Source of the DNA: Planctomicrobium sp. | Lineage (GTDB): Bacteria; Planctomycetota; Planctomycetia; Planctomycetales; Planctomycetaceae | Length of the DNA: 33,761 bases | Direction: 5' to 3' | Assembly (NCBI GenBank): GCA_030626405.1 | Contig: DAOUPA010000009.1 | Coordinates: 1-33,761 of the forward strand | Shown here: positions 1 through 7,628 of the stretch, piece by piece | Layout of the letters: each line of letters opens with the position of its first letter | How positions within the stretch are numbered: position 1 is the first letter of the stretch | Made by a program: the position numbers and the translations under genes | Notes under the pieces: model-generated | What the model saw: the letters and a program-made list of their open reading frames with translations, nothing else | What the model was told of the DNA's origin: nothing | The model's database searches: none

Positions 1-1
1 A

Positions 2-418
2 GGGCGTGAGGTCTTCTTCAACGAAAAATCAAAGTGTGCGACCTGCCACCGAATTGGAGACAAAGGCGGCAAGATCGGCCCGGACCTTTCCGCGATCGGG
101 CGAATTCGTCGCGAGCGCGACTTGCTCGAAGCGATTTTGTTTCCGTCGATAACTTTCGCTCGCGAGTATGAGCCGTACTCGATTGTGACCGAAGATGGAA
201 AAGTTGTCTCCGGCCTCATCAGCCACGAAACCGCGACAACGCTATCGCTTCAACAAACAACCGGCGATCCGATTGTCATTCAACGAGACGAAATCGAAAC
301 AATGGTTCCGGCAGCGATCTCCGTCATGCCGCAAGGCCTCGAAACCGGTCTCAGCGAACAACAACTCGCCGACCTCGTCGCTTTTTTACGTTCGCTGAAT
401 TCGGGGCCGTCCAATTAG
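2..418 (+). CDS. C-terminal part of a Planctomycete-type cytochrome c / haem-binding domain protein (5' truncated)
   Basis: The reading frame is open from the window edge and ends at TAG 416-418. The first residues contain a CATCH sequence (positions 35-49), a c-type haem CxxCH site, followed by a GPDLSAIG segment that fits the distal part of the haem fold. This is the pattern of the putative haem-binding domain found at the C-terminus of large secreted planctomycete and verrucomicrobial dehydrogenase-like proteins, where the protein ends soon after an LADLVAFLRSL helix, as here. The role is presumably periplasmic electron transfer from a fused oxidoreductase domain lying outside the window. 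The upstream part, and so the substrate, cannot be seen. A bidirectional terminator follows at 491-523. Confidence 0.85.
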   Translation, partial: GREVFFNEKSKCATCHRIGDKGGKIGPDLSAIGRIRRERDLLEAILFPSITFAREYEPYSIVTEDGKVVSGLISHETATTLSLQQTTGDPIVIQRDEIETMVPAAISVMPQGLETGLSEQQLADLVAFLRSLNSGPSN

Positions 419-490
419 AAACAGGCTCGCAGTCAGTTTACAAAGTTGAAGCACGCTTGGTGCATAGAAAACAATGAGATGTTGAGCGAG

Positions 491-523
491 AAAAGCCCGG
501 CATTTTCAAAATGCCGGGCTTTT
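491..523. terminator. Bidirectional intrinsic terminator
   Basis: AAAAGCCCGGCATTTT, a single C, then AAAATGCCGGGCTTTT form a perfect 16-bp palindromic hairpin. The A/T flanks give a short U-run in both directions. It lies between the end of the plus-strand haem protein and the end of the minus-strand gene at 617-1135, so it can serve both convergent units. Confidence 0.85.
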
Positions 524-551
524 GATTCGGTCATTCAATCCAACACTTGCC

Positions 552-578
552 TTCGTGTTCTTTGTGACCTTTGTGGTG
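552..578 (+). repeat. Triple 9-nt tandem motif (TTTGTGNNN), copy 1
   Basis: TTCGTGTTC, TTTGTGACC and TTTGTGGTG follow each other with a 9-nt period. An almost identical triplet occurs at 24415-24441, also in an intergenic stretch and also followed by an AACAAA/ACAAAA tract. Function unknown; it is probably a dispersed intergenic element. Confidence 0.5.
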
Positions 579-616
579 ACAAAAAACTTTCCGGGCCGCA
601 GATCAGAGTTGCGGTC

Positions 617-1135
617 TCAAGCAGCGCGAGAGAGTGGTTCTGCGACTTCTCTTAAGCGTGGCGCCTGCTTCGTGAATCGGTGCGAGAATCTTCTGCCGCT
701 GGCAGTGATGAACTGGATTCGGAACACCGGATTTTCCGGAACAACAAAGTCTTCCGGAACATCAAAGAAACAGGCTGGGCTAAAAGCGATTGACGACTCC
801 GGACCGATGTTCCAGGGTGGTTTGTCATCGCCGGAATATCCCCAGTCGCCCTGAATTGCGCCTTGGTCAGTTTGCAGGAAGCAATCAAAGAGGACAATCG
901 AATTCTGCCGTGAACTGTGATTGGCAATCAGCACACCGCCAGTATCGAGTTGTTGCAAGCAGAGCCGTTTGAGTTCCGGATTATCGGGATGGCGACGACA
1001 AGCGGAACGATAATCACTGAGTTGATAGAACTGAAGATTCGGCTTCTCTCTGCGCGATTTCACAAACCAAAAGTAGGCAGTAAACAGAAACGAGCCTCCA
1101 CTGAGAATCATTTGCAATTCGATTTCACCTTCCAT
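617..1135 (-). CDS. Hypothetical protein with one N-terminal membrane segment
   Basis: This 172-residue product is not recognised. The start chosen is the ATG at 1135, preceded on the minus strand by an AAAGGTGAT element at good spacing; a longer in-frame version starting at 1180 lacks such a site. Residues about 6-26 (ILSGGSFLFTAYFWFV) form a single hydrophobic segment followed by KSRREK, suggesting an inner-membrane anchor with a positive cytoplasmic flank. The rest is soluble with no motif known to me. It is downstream of the permease gene on the same strand (about 150 bp gap). The terminator at 491-523 lies past its stop. Coding confidence is moderate. Confidence 0.6.
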   Translation of the reverse strand: MEGEIELQMILSGGSFLFTAYFWFVKSRREKPNLQFYQLSDYRSACRRHPDNPELKRLCLQQLDTGGVLIANHSSRQNSIVLFDCFLQTDQGAIQGDWGYSGDDKPPWNIGPESSIAFSPACFFDVPEDFVVPENPVFRIQFITASGRRFSHRFTKQAPRLREVAEPLSRAA

Positions 1136-1286
1136 GGCAATCACCTTTCCGAGAGAGAACAGGGTGAGTTTTAACAGCAACCGACTGCAAGGCCAATATG
1201 AATTTCAATTCAAAGCCTCAGTGTTCAGGCGAGCCGAACGGAATGCCCCTCGCACTTATCTCCGTGTCGAATCACAAGAGCCTCGG

Positions 1287-2840
1287 TCAGGTTCCTGCAA
1301 TCAGACGGATTCGTCGAGCTATCTCAAATTGGATCGCTGCGCAAACAATCGCCGTTGCGTAAATCAAAGGACTCGTTTCGGCAAGCTGCCCTTGATCGGC
1401 GGAAGAGATCAGGCGCATCGCTCCGGTAACGAACGGGGCGAGAATCATTCCCAGAATCAGCATCGTTCCAATCGCAAGTGGCAAAGCTCCCCACTTGGAG
1501 ATCAATGAACAAAGAACGGTCAAGTGGCTGAGAACAAGTAAGACTGAAACACCAAAGGCCATTTTCTTTGTATAGACAATCAATTCGCCAGTCCCTGATT
1601 TCGTGAGAAAGTGTTCAGTAACGAGTAGAGCAATCACCGTGGGAAGAACAGCAATCGAGCAACCCAAAAGTTTTGAATAAGAAATCTGCCCCACAGACTG
1701 TGGCAGCATCAGCAACGTTGGCAATGTTCCCAACTTGCGTTCGGTGTTGAAGAACTGAGATGCAAAGAGCAACACCTCGACAATGAGGATAATGAACAGT
1801 GAATCTCTTGCAAACTGTTCGCCTGATGCCATCGTGACTCGCCGAATTTGCTGCGAATAGTAATAACAAAGACATATCCACAAAGGGAGAATGACAACCT
1901 TTGCGATCACTAGAAGTCGTCCCCCACTGATGAAATGAAAATCTTTCCATGCCAGAGCAATTTTCCAGGGTCGAGAAATAAACGGAGACCACCTGCGACG
2001 TCGGGACACAACCACCATTCGTTGCGGTTCGACCGTCTCTGGTGTCCAGACAACTTGGCGGAACCTCAACCAGGCGAGCAGAAAAAAGAAGGTTCCCATG
2101 ACGACCGAAAAGAGAAGCTGCATTCCGAAAATGGAGTACTCTCCGTTCGGTTCAAAAATCCTGGAGACCTGCTGAATCACTGACGTCTGTTCATGGAACT
2201 CGTTCAAGCTTTCCATGGTTGCACCAAGGCTTCCTGACGAAGAGAGATAACCGAAGGAGACGAGATCGTTGATGGAATGGTCGAGAGCAGGAATCATCCC
2301 CAGAACAATCGATGTCAGCAGCACCATCAGGGCGCCGGCTTCGCTGGATCGCCGCGAGACGACGGATGACAACAATGCCAGGTTCGCAATCAAAAAGAGA
2401 AAAGCCGCTAGAGAAATGTATGTTGCAATAATCTGAGTGATCGTGATCCCACCCAATGTGATCGAGAGCAAGGCAAAAGGGAATTGCGCCGCAAAAATCA
2501 AGATCGCAGAAAGGACTCGATTCGTTGACTTCCCCAGCAAAATCGCCAGCGGTGAGATATTCGCCAAGAGCAGCAACCCGAGAGTTCCTTCTTCTTTTTC
2601 TTCTGTCACCGAGTTTGCAAAATGCCCCACACCAGCAAGGCAGATGAGCGCGATTCCGAGGTGGGCCATCGAGCGAAAAAAATCAAGGCCTGGCGTGACT
2701 GCGTAAGTTGATCGAAAGTGAGCAATAAAGAGCAAAATCAGCAGAATAAACACGCTGAGAAGACGAGCCCAATGCGCATGCGACTTCAACGCGTCGCCGC
2801 GTATTGATCGATTAAGTAGTGTCAGCGTACCATGAATCAT
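1287..2840 (-). CDS. ABC-2-type transporter permease-like membrane protein
   Basis: A 517-residue polytopic membrane protein with about a dozen hydrophobic segments in two halves, separated by a hydrophilic stretch near residues 255-290 (PQRMVVVSRRRRWSPF). The motif VTEEKEEGTLGLLLLANISP near residue 80 is the EKExGTLelLL signature of ABC-2 permeases, in which a conserved acidic coupling helix precedes TM3. These proteins export a substrate together with a cytoplasmic ATPase, but no ATPase gene is adjacent, so the partner and cargo are unknown. The start at 2840 is the first ATG after the hydrophilic N-terminus begins. An upstream ORF ends in an ATGA overlap with it but does not look coding. 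Confidence 0.8.
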   Translation of the reverse strand: MIHGTLTLLNRSIRGDALKSHAHWARLLSVFILLILLFIAHFRSTYAVTPGLDFFRSMAHLGIALICLAGVGHFANSVTEEKEEGTLGLLLLANISPLAILLGKSTNRVLSAILIFAAQFPFALLSITLGGITITQIIATYISLAAFLFLIANLALLSSVVSRRSSEAGALMVLLTSIVLGMIPALDHSINDLVSFGYLSSSGSLGATMESLNEFHEQTSVIQQVSRIFEPNGEYSIFGMQLLFSVVMGTFFFLLAWLRFRQVVWTPETVEPQRMVVVSRRRRWSPFISRPWKIALAWKDFHFISGGRLLVIAKVVILPLWICLCYYYSQQIRRVTMASGEQFARDSLFIILIVEVLLFASQFFNTERKLGTLPTLLMLPQSVGQISYSKLLGCSIAVLPTVIALLVTEHFLTKSGTGELIVYTKKMAFGVSVLLVLSHLTVLCSLISKWGALPLAIGTMLILGMILAPFVTGAMRLISSADQGQLAETSPLIYATAIVCAAIQFEIARRIRLIAGT

Positions 2841-3155
2841 GCAGAGAACTGTAAAAACGAGATGGACAATGCGTCCGAATTGTTCCCAAACGTACGAAGC
2901 AATATAGGGATGTGTTGGGAGAATGTCTCTTTCGCGAAAGATTTCACAATGTTGAATTTCCTGACTACAAATCGGTAATTCTCAGACACTGCTTCATCGC
3001 CAACTCGACCTGCGATCCCGATGAAGTTCAACCTGACCCTCAAACGGGGCGATTCACACAATGACCACTCCAAAGTCGCCGCTGATTCCCTACAATAGGC
3101 AGCGACCTTCCGTCGTGGTTCGATATCCCTTGCGATTCCCTAACGAAAAACTGAC
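2841..3155. other. Divergent intergenic region between permease and ExbB-like genes
   Basis: These 315 bases separate two divergently transcribed units and must hold both promoters. I see no convincing sigma-70 hexamer pair, hairpin, repeat or RNA gene. A 78-codon minus-strand ORF (2837-3073) has no recognisable protein character. Confidence 0.4.
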
Positions 3156-3815
3156 ATGAACGAACTGCTGTCGTACCTTTCGACTCTCTCCACGATGATC
3201 ATCGGGATGTTTTGCCTGGTACATTTGTTCCTGTTCTTTGTGCTTTGGATCTGGTCACGCAGAGATTTGAAGAAGATCGCGTCGGCATTGTTTGATTTCA
3301 CTCGTGGATTGAAGAACCAGAGCCTGCTCGACTCAACGGCGCATCTGTCCGATCAAATCGATGCGTTTCTTTCGGATGTGAATGACGTTCTCGATGAAGA
3401 AGGCAGGCAAGCCGACCGAAAGGCATTGCTTGAACGAATGCGGGTTCTGGATGAGAAACGTCGCTATCTCAGTTCGATGTTTTTTGAAACAACCTACAAC
3501 ATGGCCCGCACCATGATTGAAGCTTATCCCCTGGCAGGAGTGCTCGGCACAATTCTGGCAATTGGAGTTGCCCTGCAAGCTGGTGACGCCACGCAGGGAA
3601 CCGCCACGGTCGGATTGATTCTCGGTCGATTCGGAGATGCCATCTGGTCAACAGCCGCAGGACTGCTGGCTGCGATGGTCTTGATGTTCATCAATAGTTG
3701 TCTGGAACCTCCGTTCGGACGCCTCTCAGAAAACCGTCGCCACGTCCGGGAAACGGTCTCTCGTGTCAAACGAGAACTCGCCTTCGTTCAAGCAGAATCG
3801 GGGGCCAATGAATGA
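3156..3815 (+). CDS. MotA/TolQ/ExbB-family proton channel-like protein
   Basis: Residues about 10-35 form a first membrane helix. A coiled hydrophilic segment follows (about 40-105), and then the family core: a helix AYPLAGVLGTILAIGVALQ (about 123-141) and a second, FGDAIWSTAAGLLAAMVLMF (about 159-178). The P-L-x-G-x-x-G-T turn and the A/T-rich last helix match the TolQ/ExbB/MotA channel signature. Such proteins form a pentameric proton-driven stator around a dimer of an ExbD/TolR/MotB partner. The next gene overlaps by the ATGA at 3812-3815 and encodes such a partner, supporting translational coupling. What the motor drives here is not evident. Confidence 0.8.
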   Translation: MNELLSYLSTLSTMIIGMFCLVHLFLFFVLWIWSRRDLKKIASALFDFTRGLKNQSLLDSTAHLSDQIDAFLSDVNDVLDEEGRQADRKALLERMRVLDEKRRYLSSMFFETTYNMARTMIEAYPLAGVLGTILAIGVALQAGDATQGTATVGLILGRFGDAIWSTAAGLLAAMVLMFINSCLEPPFGRLSENRRHVRETVSRVKRELAFVQAESGANE

Positions 3816-4561
3816 TTGTTCCTCGCAAAATGTCATTACAGTTGACGCCGTTGCTCGACCTGTTATTGATCGTCATCTTCGCTCAATACATGGAGGTGCA
3901 AGAAACGCAAGTCACGATCGTTGAAAAAGCGGCGACAACAACAATCGAACGAGATGCCGCACTTGCAGCTCTGTCTGAGAAAGAAGCAGATTTACAACAG
4001 GTGCAAGATGAACTGAAAACGACGATTCAGCAAGAGCAAGTCATAGCGAGTCTGCTAGTGGACCTCTTTGACGTGCCTGAAGAAGAAGTTCAGGCGATTC
4101 TTGATAAAAACGTTCCACCGGGCGGGCGAACAGCGATGGAAATCGAACGCCTGAAAGAACGATTCAAGCAAACAACAGTCGAGCAATCGGGTCGAGTAAT
4201 TGAACACCTGCTTACGTATGACGAAATTCGTAAACGCTGCGACATCTGGGATGTCCATGTCACTCCGCAAAATTTCCTGACTCTCTCAAGTGGTGACAAA
4301 ACGTTACAGATACAAATTCCACTTGATATTGATGAAGAATTCGTACAGCAAACATTTGTCGAAAAATTCATCGAAACAGCACATACACTTCCAGAACCGA
4401 AAAGCTTAGTCATTACGATGTTAACTTATGACCGTCGGTCACAGCGATGGGCAGTTCAAGGAGTGCGTGAGGCACTTCCTCAAATTTCCCTCAGATTGAA
4501 CTCAGAAAGTGATGCTCGCACTCGTTATGATTACGCAGATCTCGGTTTTCGAATTGAATAA
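3812..4561 (+). CDS. ExbD/TolR-like stator partner with coiled-coil periplasmic part
   Basis: The N-terminus MIVPRKMSLQLTPLLDLLL is a short cytoplasmic piece followed by one membrane helix carrying a single Asp (about residue 17), as in ExbD/TolR and MotB, where this Asp is the proton carrier. After the helix there is a charged coiled coil (about 35-80) and then an alpha/beta domain with no peptidoglycan-binding OmpA signature that I can see. The start codon overlaps the stop of the ExbB-like gene (ATGA), so the two are almost certainly co-translated. At 249 residues it is longer than a typical ExbD. Confidence 0.75.
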   Translation: MIVPRKMSLQLTPLLDLLLIVIFAQYMEVQETQVTIVEKAATTTIERDAALAALSEKEADLQQVQDELKTTIQQEQVIASLLVDLFDVPEEEVQAILDKNVPPGGRTAMEIERLKERFKQTTVEQSGRVIEHLLTYDEIRKRCDIWDVHVTPQNFLTLSSGDKTLQIQIPLDIDEEFVQQTFVEKFIETAHTLPEPKSLVITMLTYDRRSQRWAVQGVREALPQISLRLNSESDARTRYDYADLGFRIE

Positions 4562-4645
4562 CCAGACCTGATTCAAGTATCCTCAACTTACACAAACAGC
4601 AGGTTAGCCGCACACTTTAAGCGTGCGAGTCAAGGAGAGTCCCTC

Positions 4646-5158
4646 ATGAAGAAACGAGCCACAGGCGGATTGGCAATCGGGATTTTTGCCCTCGGTTTTA
4701 TCTTGAGTCAGTTCTGGAATTTTGGAGGTCTGGGGACAGGTGAAAATGAAGACTCCAGCAACTCGGAATCGAGTGCCTCGGCGAATCCTTCTGCTGCCGA
4801 CGAAACAAATTCAGAAGCAGATCTGAGCAAGGTGTCAGCGGGTGGAACTTTACAAACATCCACCGCAGGTCCATCGACATTGAATGCCGGAAGCACTCAG
4901 AAATTTATCACAATCTCAATTCACGAAGACCATTATCGCCTCACTTCAGAAGAAGACCCCAAAGCAGGTGTTGATGTCTCTCTCGACGAAGTTGTCCGCA
5001 GAGCGAAACAGGCAACCGGTGGTGAACAAGGGATCAAGTTGCGAATTCTGTTTCAGAAAAACGCTCAAGAAGGTGCACTCGCTGATCTCCATGCTGCCAT
5101 GGCTGATCAAGGAGTGAAGCGGGAAGAGATTCAGGAAATCTCCGGATATGTCGATTAG
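4646..5158 (+). CDS. Membrane-anchored protein with TolR/ExbD-like periplasmic domain
   Basis: 170 residues. An N-terminal signal or anchor (KKRATGGLAIGIFALGFILS) is followed by a Ser/Asn/Glu-rich low-complexity linker (about 33-85). The C-terminal domain (about 88-170) has the strand-helix-strand-helix order of TolR/ExbD periplasmic domains: ITISIHEDHYRL, GVDVSLDEVVRRAKQ, IKLRILFQKNA, ALADLHAAMADQGV. The channel-proximal Asp is not evident in the anchor. A likely RBS (AAGGAGAG) lies just upstream. It sits 84 bp after the ExbD-like gene, so it is probably a third component of the same machine. The domain call is by eye. Confidence 0.55.
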   Translation: MKKRATGGLAIGIFALGFILSQFWNFGGLGTGENEDSSNSESSASANPSAADETNSEADLSKVSAGGTLQTSTAGPSTLNAGSTQKFITISIHEDHYRLTSEEDPKAGVDVSLDEVVRRAKQATGGEQGIKLRILFQKNAQEGALADLHAAMADQGVKREEIQEISGYVD

Positions 5159-5297
5159 GAAAGAGAGCAACGACAACAACGGTTCGGCGAGATGGATTTG
5201 GCGACTACAAAGTCCCCCAGTTTGCCCTCTTTTGTTCATGCGAAGATTCTGAATACCGTTCAACGCATCAAGACGAACCGAATGAAGTCTGGGTCAC

Positions 5298-6206
5298 ATG
5301 GTGTCGATTTTTCCGAAAGAGGTTCGTTTTCTTTCTCTTGACACCAGAAATCATATGTCGTTGCATCAAGACTCCAACACCCAAGAAGTCGAACAACTCC
5401 AGAAAAGAGTTGAAGAGTTGCAGGAGCAACTACTGGTGTCTCAGAAAATGGGATCTCTGGGAGAGCTCAGCTCGTCGATTGCCCATGAGTTCAACAACAT
5501 CCTGACGACGGTTATCAACTACGCGAAGCTCGGTTTGCGTCAAAATGATCAGGATGCCAGGACGAAGGCGTTCGACAAAATCCTGAGTGCCGGTCAACGT
5601 GCTGCAAAAATCACGACAGGAATGTTGACATATGCTCGCTCCAGTGCTGATAGGCGCGAGTCGCATAGTCTCGCCACATTACTCGCAGACCTCCTGATCC
5701 TGGTTGAAAAAGACTTAAAGGTCCATCGCATCGGACTGGATTTGAAGATCCAGTCGGAACCCTACGCATCAGTCAATGCGGGACAGGTTCAGCAGGTGCT
5801 CCTGAATTTGATCGTCAATGCTCGTCAGGCAATGCAGCCGGGGCGCGTGCTTACGATTGTTGTCTCTGAAAATCTTGACGATGGCATGGCGGAAATTTCG
5901 GTCAAGGATGAAGGAACAGGAATTCCAGCAGACGTGCTGCCGCACATCTTTGAGCGATTCTTTACAACAAAGAAATCTGACAAGAATGGTCAAGGTGGAA
6001 CTGGACTCGGTCTCGCCATGTGCAAAGATGTGATGGAATCACACGGCGGGCGGATTCGAGTAGAAAGTGCCATCGGTCGTGGAACAAGATTCACGTTGCG
6101 ATTCCCGAAGGTCGCTGCACCAACGTTCGGATTGAAAACCAACGCAAGCCCCAAAAGAACGTCTCAACAGGATGCCTCCGCTGTTGCCGAAACGCCTCTC
6201 GTCTGA
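5298..6206 (+). CDS. Cytoplasmic sensor histidine kinase
   Basis: 302 residues with no membrane segment. A coiled coil (about 28-50) leads into the dimerisation box SIAHEFNNILT with phospho-acceptor His at about residue 63. The ATPase domain follows: N box LLNLIVNARQAM, G1 DEGTGIP, F box HIFERFFTTK and G2 GTGLGLAMC. There is no PAS or GAF input domain, so the signal probably comes through a partner or the short N-terminus. No response regulator gene is adjacent (orphan kinase). The start is uncertain: ATG 5298 or the in-frame ATG 5355, neither with a clear Shine-Dalgarno. Its 3' end overlaps the next gene by 35 bases. Confidence 0.88.
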   Translation: MVSIFPKEVRFLSLDTRNHMSLHQDSNTQEVEQLQKRVEELQEQLLVSQKMGSLGELSSSIAHEFNNILTTVINYAKLGLRQNDQDARTKAFDKILSAGQRAAKITTGMLTYARSSADRRESHSLATLLADLLILVEKDLKVHRIGLDLKIQSEPYASVNAGQVQQVLLNLIVNARQAMQPGRVLTIVVSENLDDGMAEISVKDEGTGIPADVLPHIFERFFTTKKSDKNGQGGTGLGLAMCKDVMESHGGRIRVESAIGRGTRFTLRFPKVAAPTFGLKTNASPKRTSQQDASAVAETPLV

Positions 6207-7524
6207 CCACTGGATTCTCCTCAGCATTCTGCTGTGCTGTGTCGGTCTGCGATTCGGAGTGGTCGTTCTACGGTTTGATGAGTTGAATAACGATCCCGAT
6301 TCCTATCTGGGAATTGCTCGTAACCTCAGTTTAGGCAACGGGTATTCCACTCCTGGAACCGACACTCCGACCACCTTTCGCCCGCCGCTCTACCCGGTAT
6401 TAATCACCGCAATCTCAAGCGAAGAACTGGCGTGGGGACGTGGTCTACTGAACTTACTGGCGGCGGCGGGTAGTCTTGTTCTAATCTGGAAATCTGCTGA
6501 ACACCTTGGTCTCTCGAGAAGTGGTCGCATTCTTGCCGCTCTCATTTATGGTCTCGACCCACTGCTGCTGAGGTATTCGTCTCTGTCGATGACGGAAACC
6601 ATCGCGTCGTTCATGTCTGCGTTATTGCTCTGGCGATTAACCGTGCCTGCCGGGGCAACTGATGTGAGACTCGCTCACTCATCGATTTGGCGTGATGCGT
6701 TTATGACAGGCATCATCTTCGGGCTGTGCGTTCTCACACGACCGACCTATTGGGTTTTCGCAGCTCTGTATTCTGCATACCTCGGCTGGCAATTTTTGCG
6801 TTTCCGATCAGTCGAAGCTTCGACTTTTCTCCGACGAAGTTTCGCTGTCGTGGTTGGTGTTGCTCTTGTCGTCAGTCCCTGGCTCGTACGGAACTTGATC
6901 GTCCTTGATGCTCCAATCCTGATGACGACCCACGGTGGCTATACGATATTGCTTGGCAATAACGAGGCGTTCTACGAAGAAGTCGTCAATCAGCCTTTTG
7001 GCACGGTCTGGGATGGATCAAATGGTCCTGGTCAGGCTGTCTGGGCAAACAACATCAATCTAAAGATGGATCAAATCGGCTTAAAAGCCGAAGTGGATCG
7101 TGATCGTTGGATGTCCAGTCTCGCCAAAGAAACCATTCGCAATCATCCAGAACTCTTCCTGAAAGCATGCTTGCTACGTTTCGCTCGCTTTTGGAATGTC
7201 GTCCCAAGTGGTCCGGCAGCGGAACACGTCCATGGAAGTGTTCTCTACGCTGTTGGAATTTATTACACCGTCATCTGGTTTTTACTGGTGACTGGTAGCG
7301 TCAGTCTCTTTCGTGAAGAGACGAATTCCCGGCAGCGTTGGGTTCCGATCGTGATACTTGTCATCTCATTCACGACATTGCATCTCGTCTATTGGAGCAA
7401 CGTTCGCATGCGGGCTCCGATCGTCCCTGCCCTCGCACTCATTGCAGGTGCCGTCACAACCGGTACGACCAGTATGATGGCGCACCGTTTGAAACGCTTG
7501 TACCAGCGCTCCTCAATTTCCTGA
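6172..7524 (+). CDS. Glycosyltransferase family 39-like integral membrane protein
   Basis: 450 residues, about ten hydrophobic helices. After the first helix comes a loop with NNDPDSYLGIARNL and TTFRPPLYPVLI, the acidic loop plus RPPLYP pattern of ArnT/PMT-like GT-C enzymes, which transfer sugars from polyprenyl-phosphate donors on the outer face of the membrane. A large periplasmic loop sits near residues 250-320 (GGYTILLGNNEAFYEE). The acceptor is unknown. It starts inside the kinase gene (ATG 6172, 35-base overlap), so the two are probably co-transcribed. Confidence 0.8.
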   Translation: MPPLLPKRLSSDHWILLSILLCCVGLRFGVVVLRFDELNNDPDSYLGIARNLSLGNGYSTPGTDTPTTFRPPLYPVLITAISSEELAWGRGLLNLLAAAGSLVLIWKSAEHLGLSRSGRILAALIYGLDPLLLRYSSLSMTETIASFMSALLLWRLTVPAGATDVRLAHSSIWRDAFMTGIIFGLCVLTRPTYWVFAALYSAYLGWQFLRFRSVEASTFLRRSFAVVVGVALVVSPWLVRNLIVLDAPILMTTHGGYTILLGNNEAFYEEVVNQPFGTVWDGSNGPGQAVWANNINLKMDQIGLKAEVDRDRWMSSLAKETIRNHPELFLKACLLRFARFWNVVPSGPAAEHVHGSVLYAVGIYYTVIWFLLVTGSVSLFREETNSRQRWVPIVILVISFTTLHLVYWSNVRMRAPIVPALALIAGAVTTGTTSMMAHRLKRLYQRSSIS

Positions 7525-7628
7525 ACGGAACGATCTCTCCGGTTCGATCAGGAGAGAAGAGTCTGTCGGCTTATGATGAGTTGACAGAGTTTCCATTAGA
7601 CGCGATTCCCCATGGATGAGGTGCCTCT

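Noticed and set aside
446-854. Plus-strand ORFs over the terminator and over the minus-strand gene 617-1135
   Set aside because: They include the terminator hairpin and the 9-nt repeat, and are antisense to a better-supported gene.
2837-3073. Minus-strand 78-codon ORF ending in an ATGA overlap with the permease start
   Set aside because: The overlap is suggestive, but the translation has no recognisable composition, domain or start signal.
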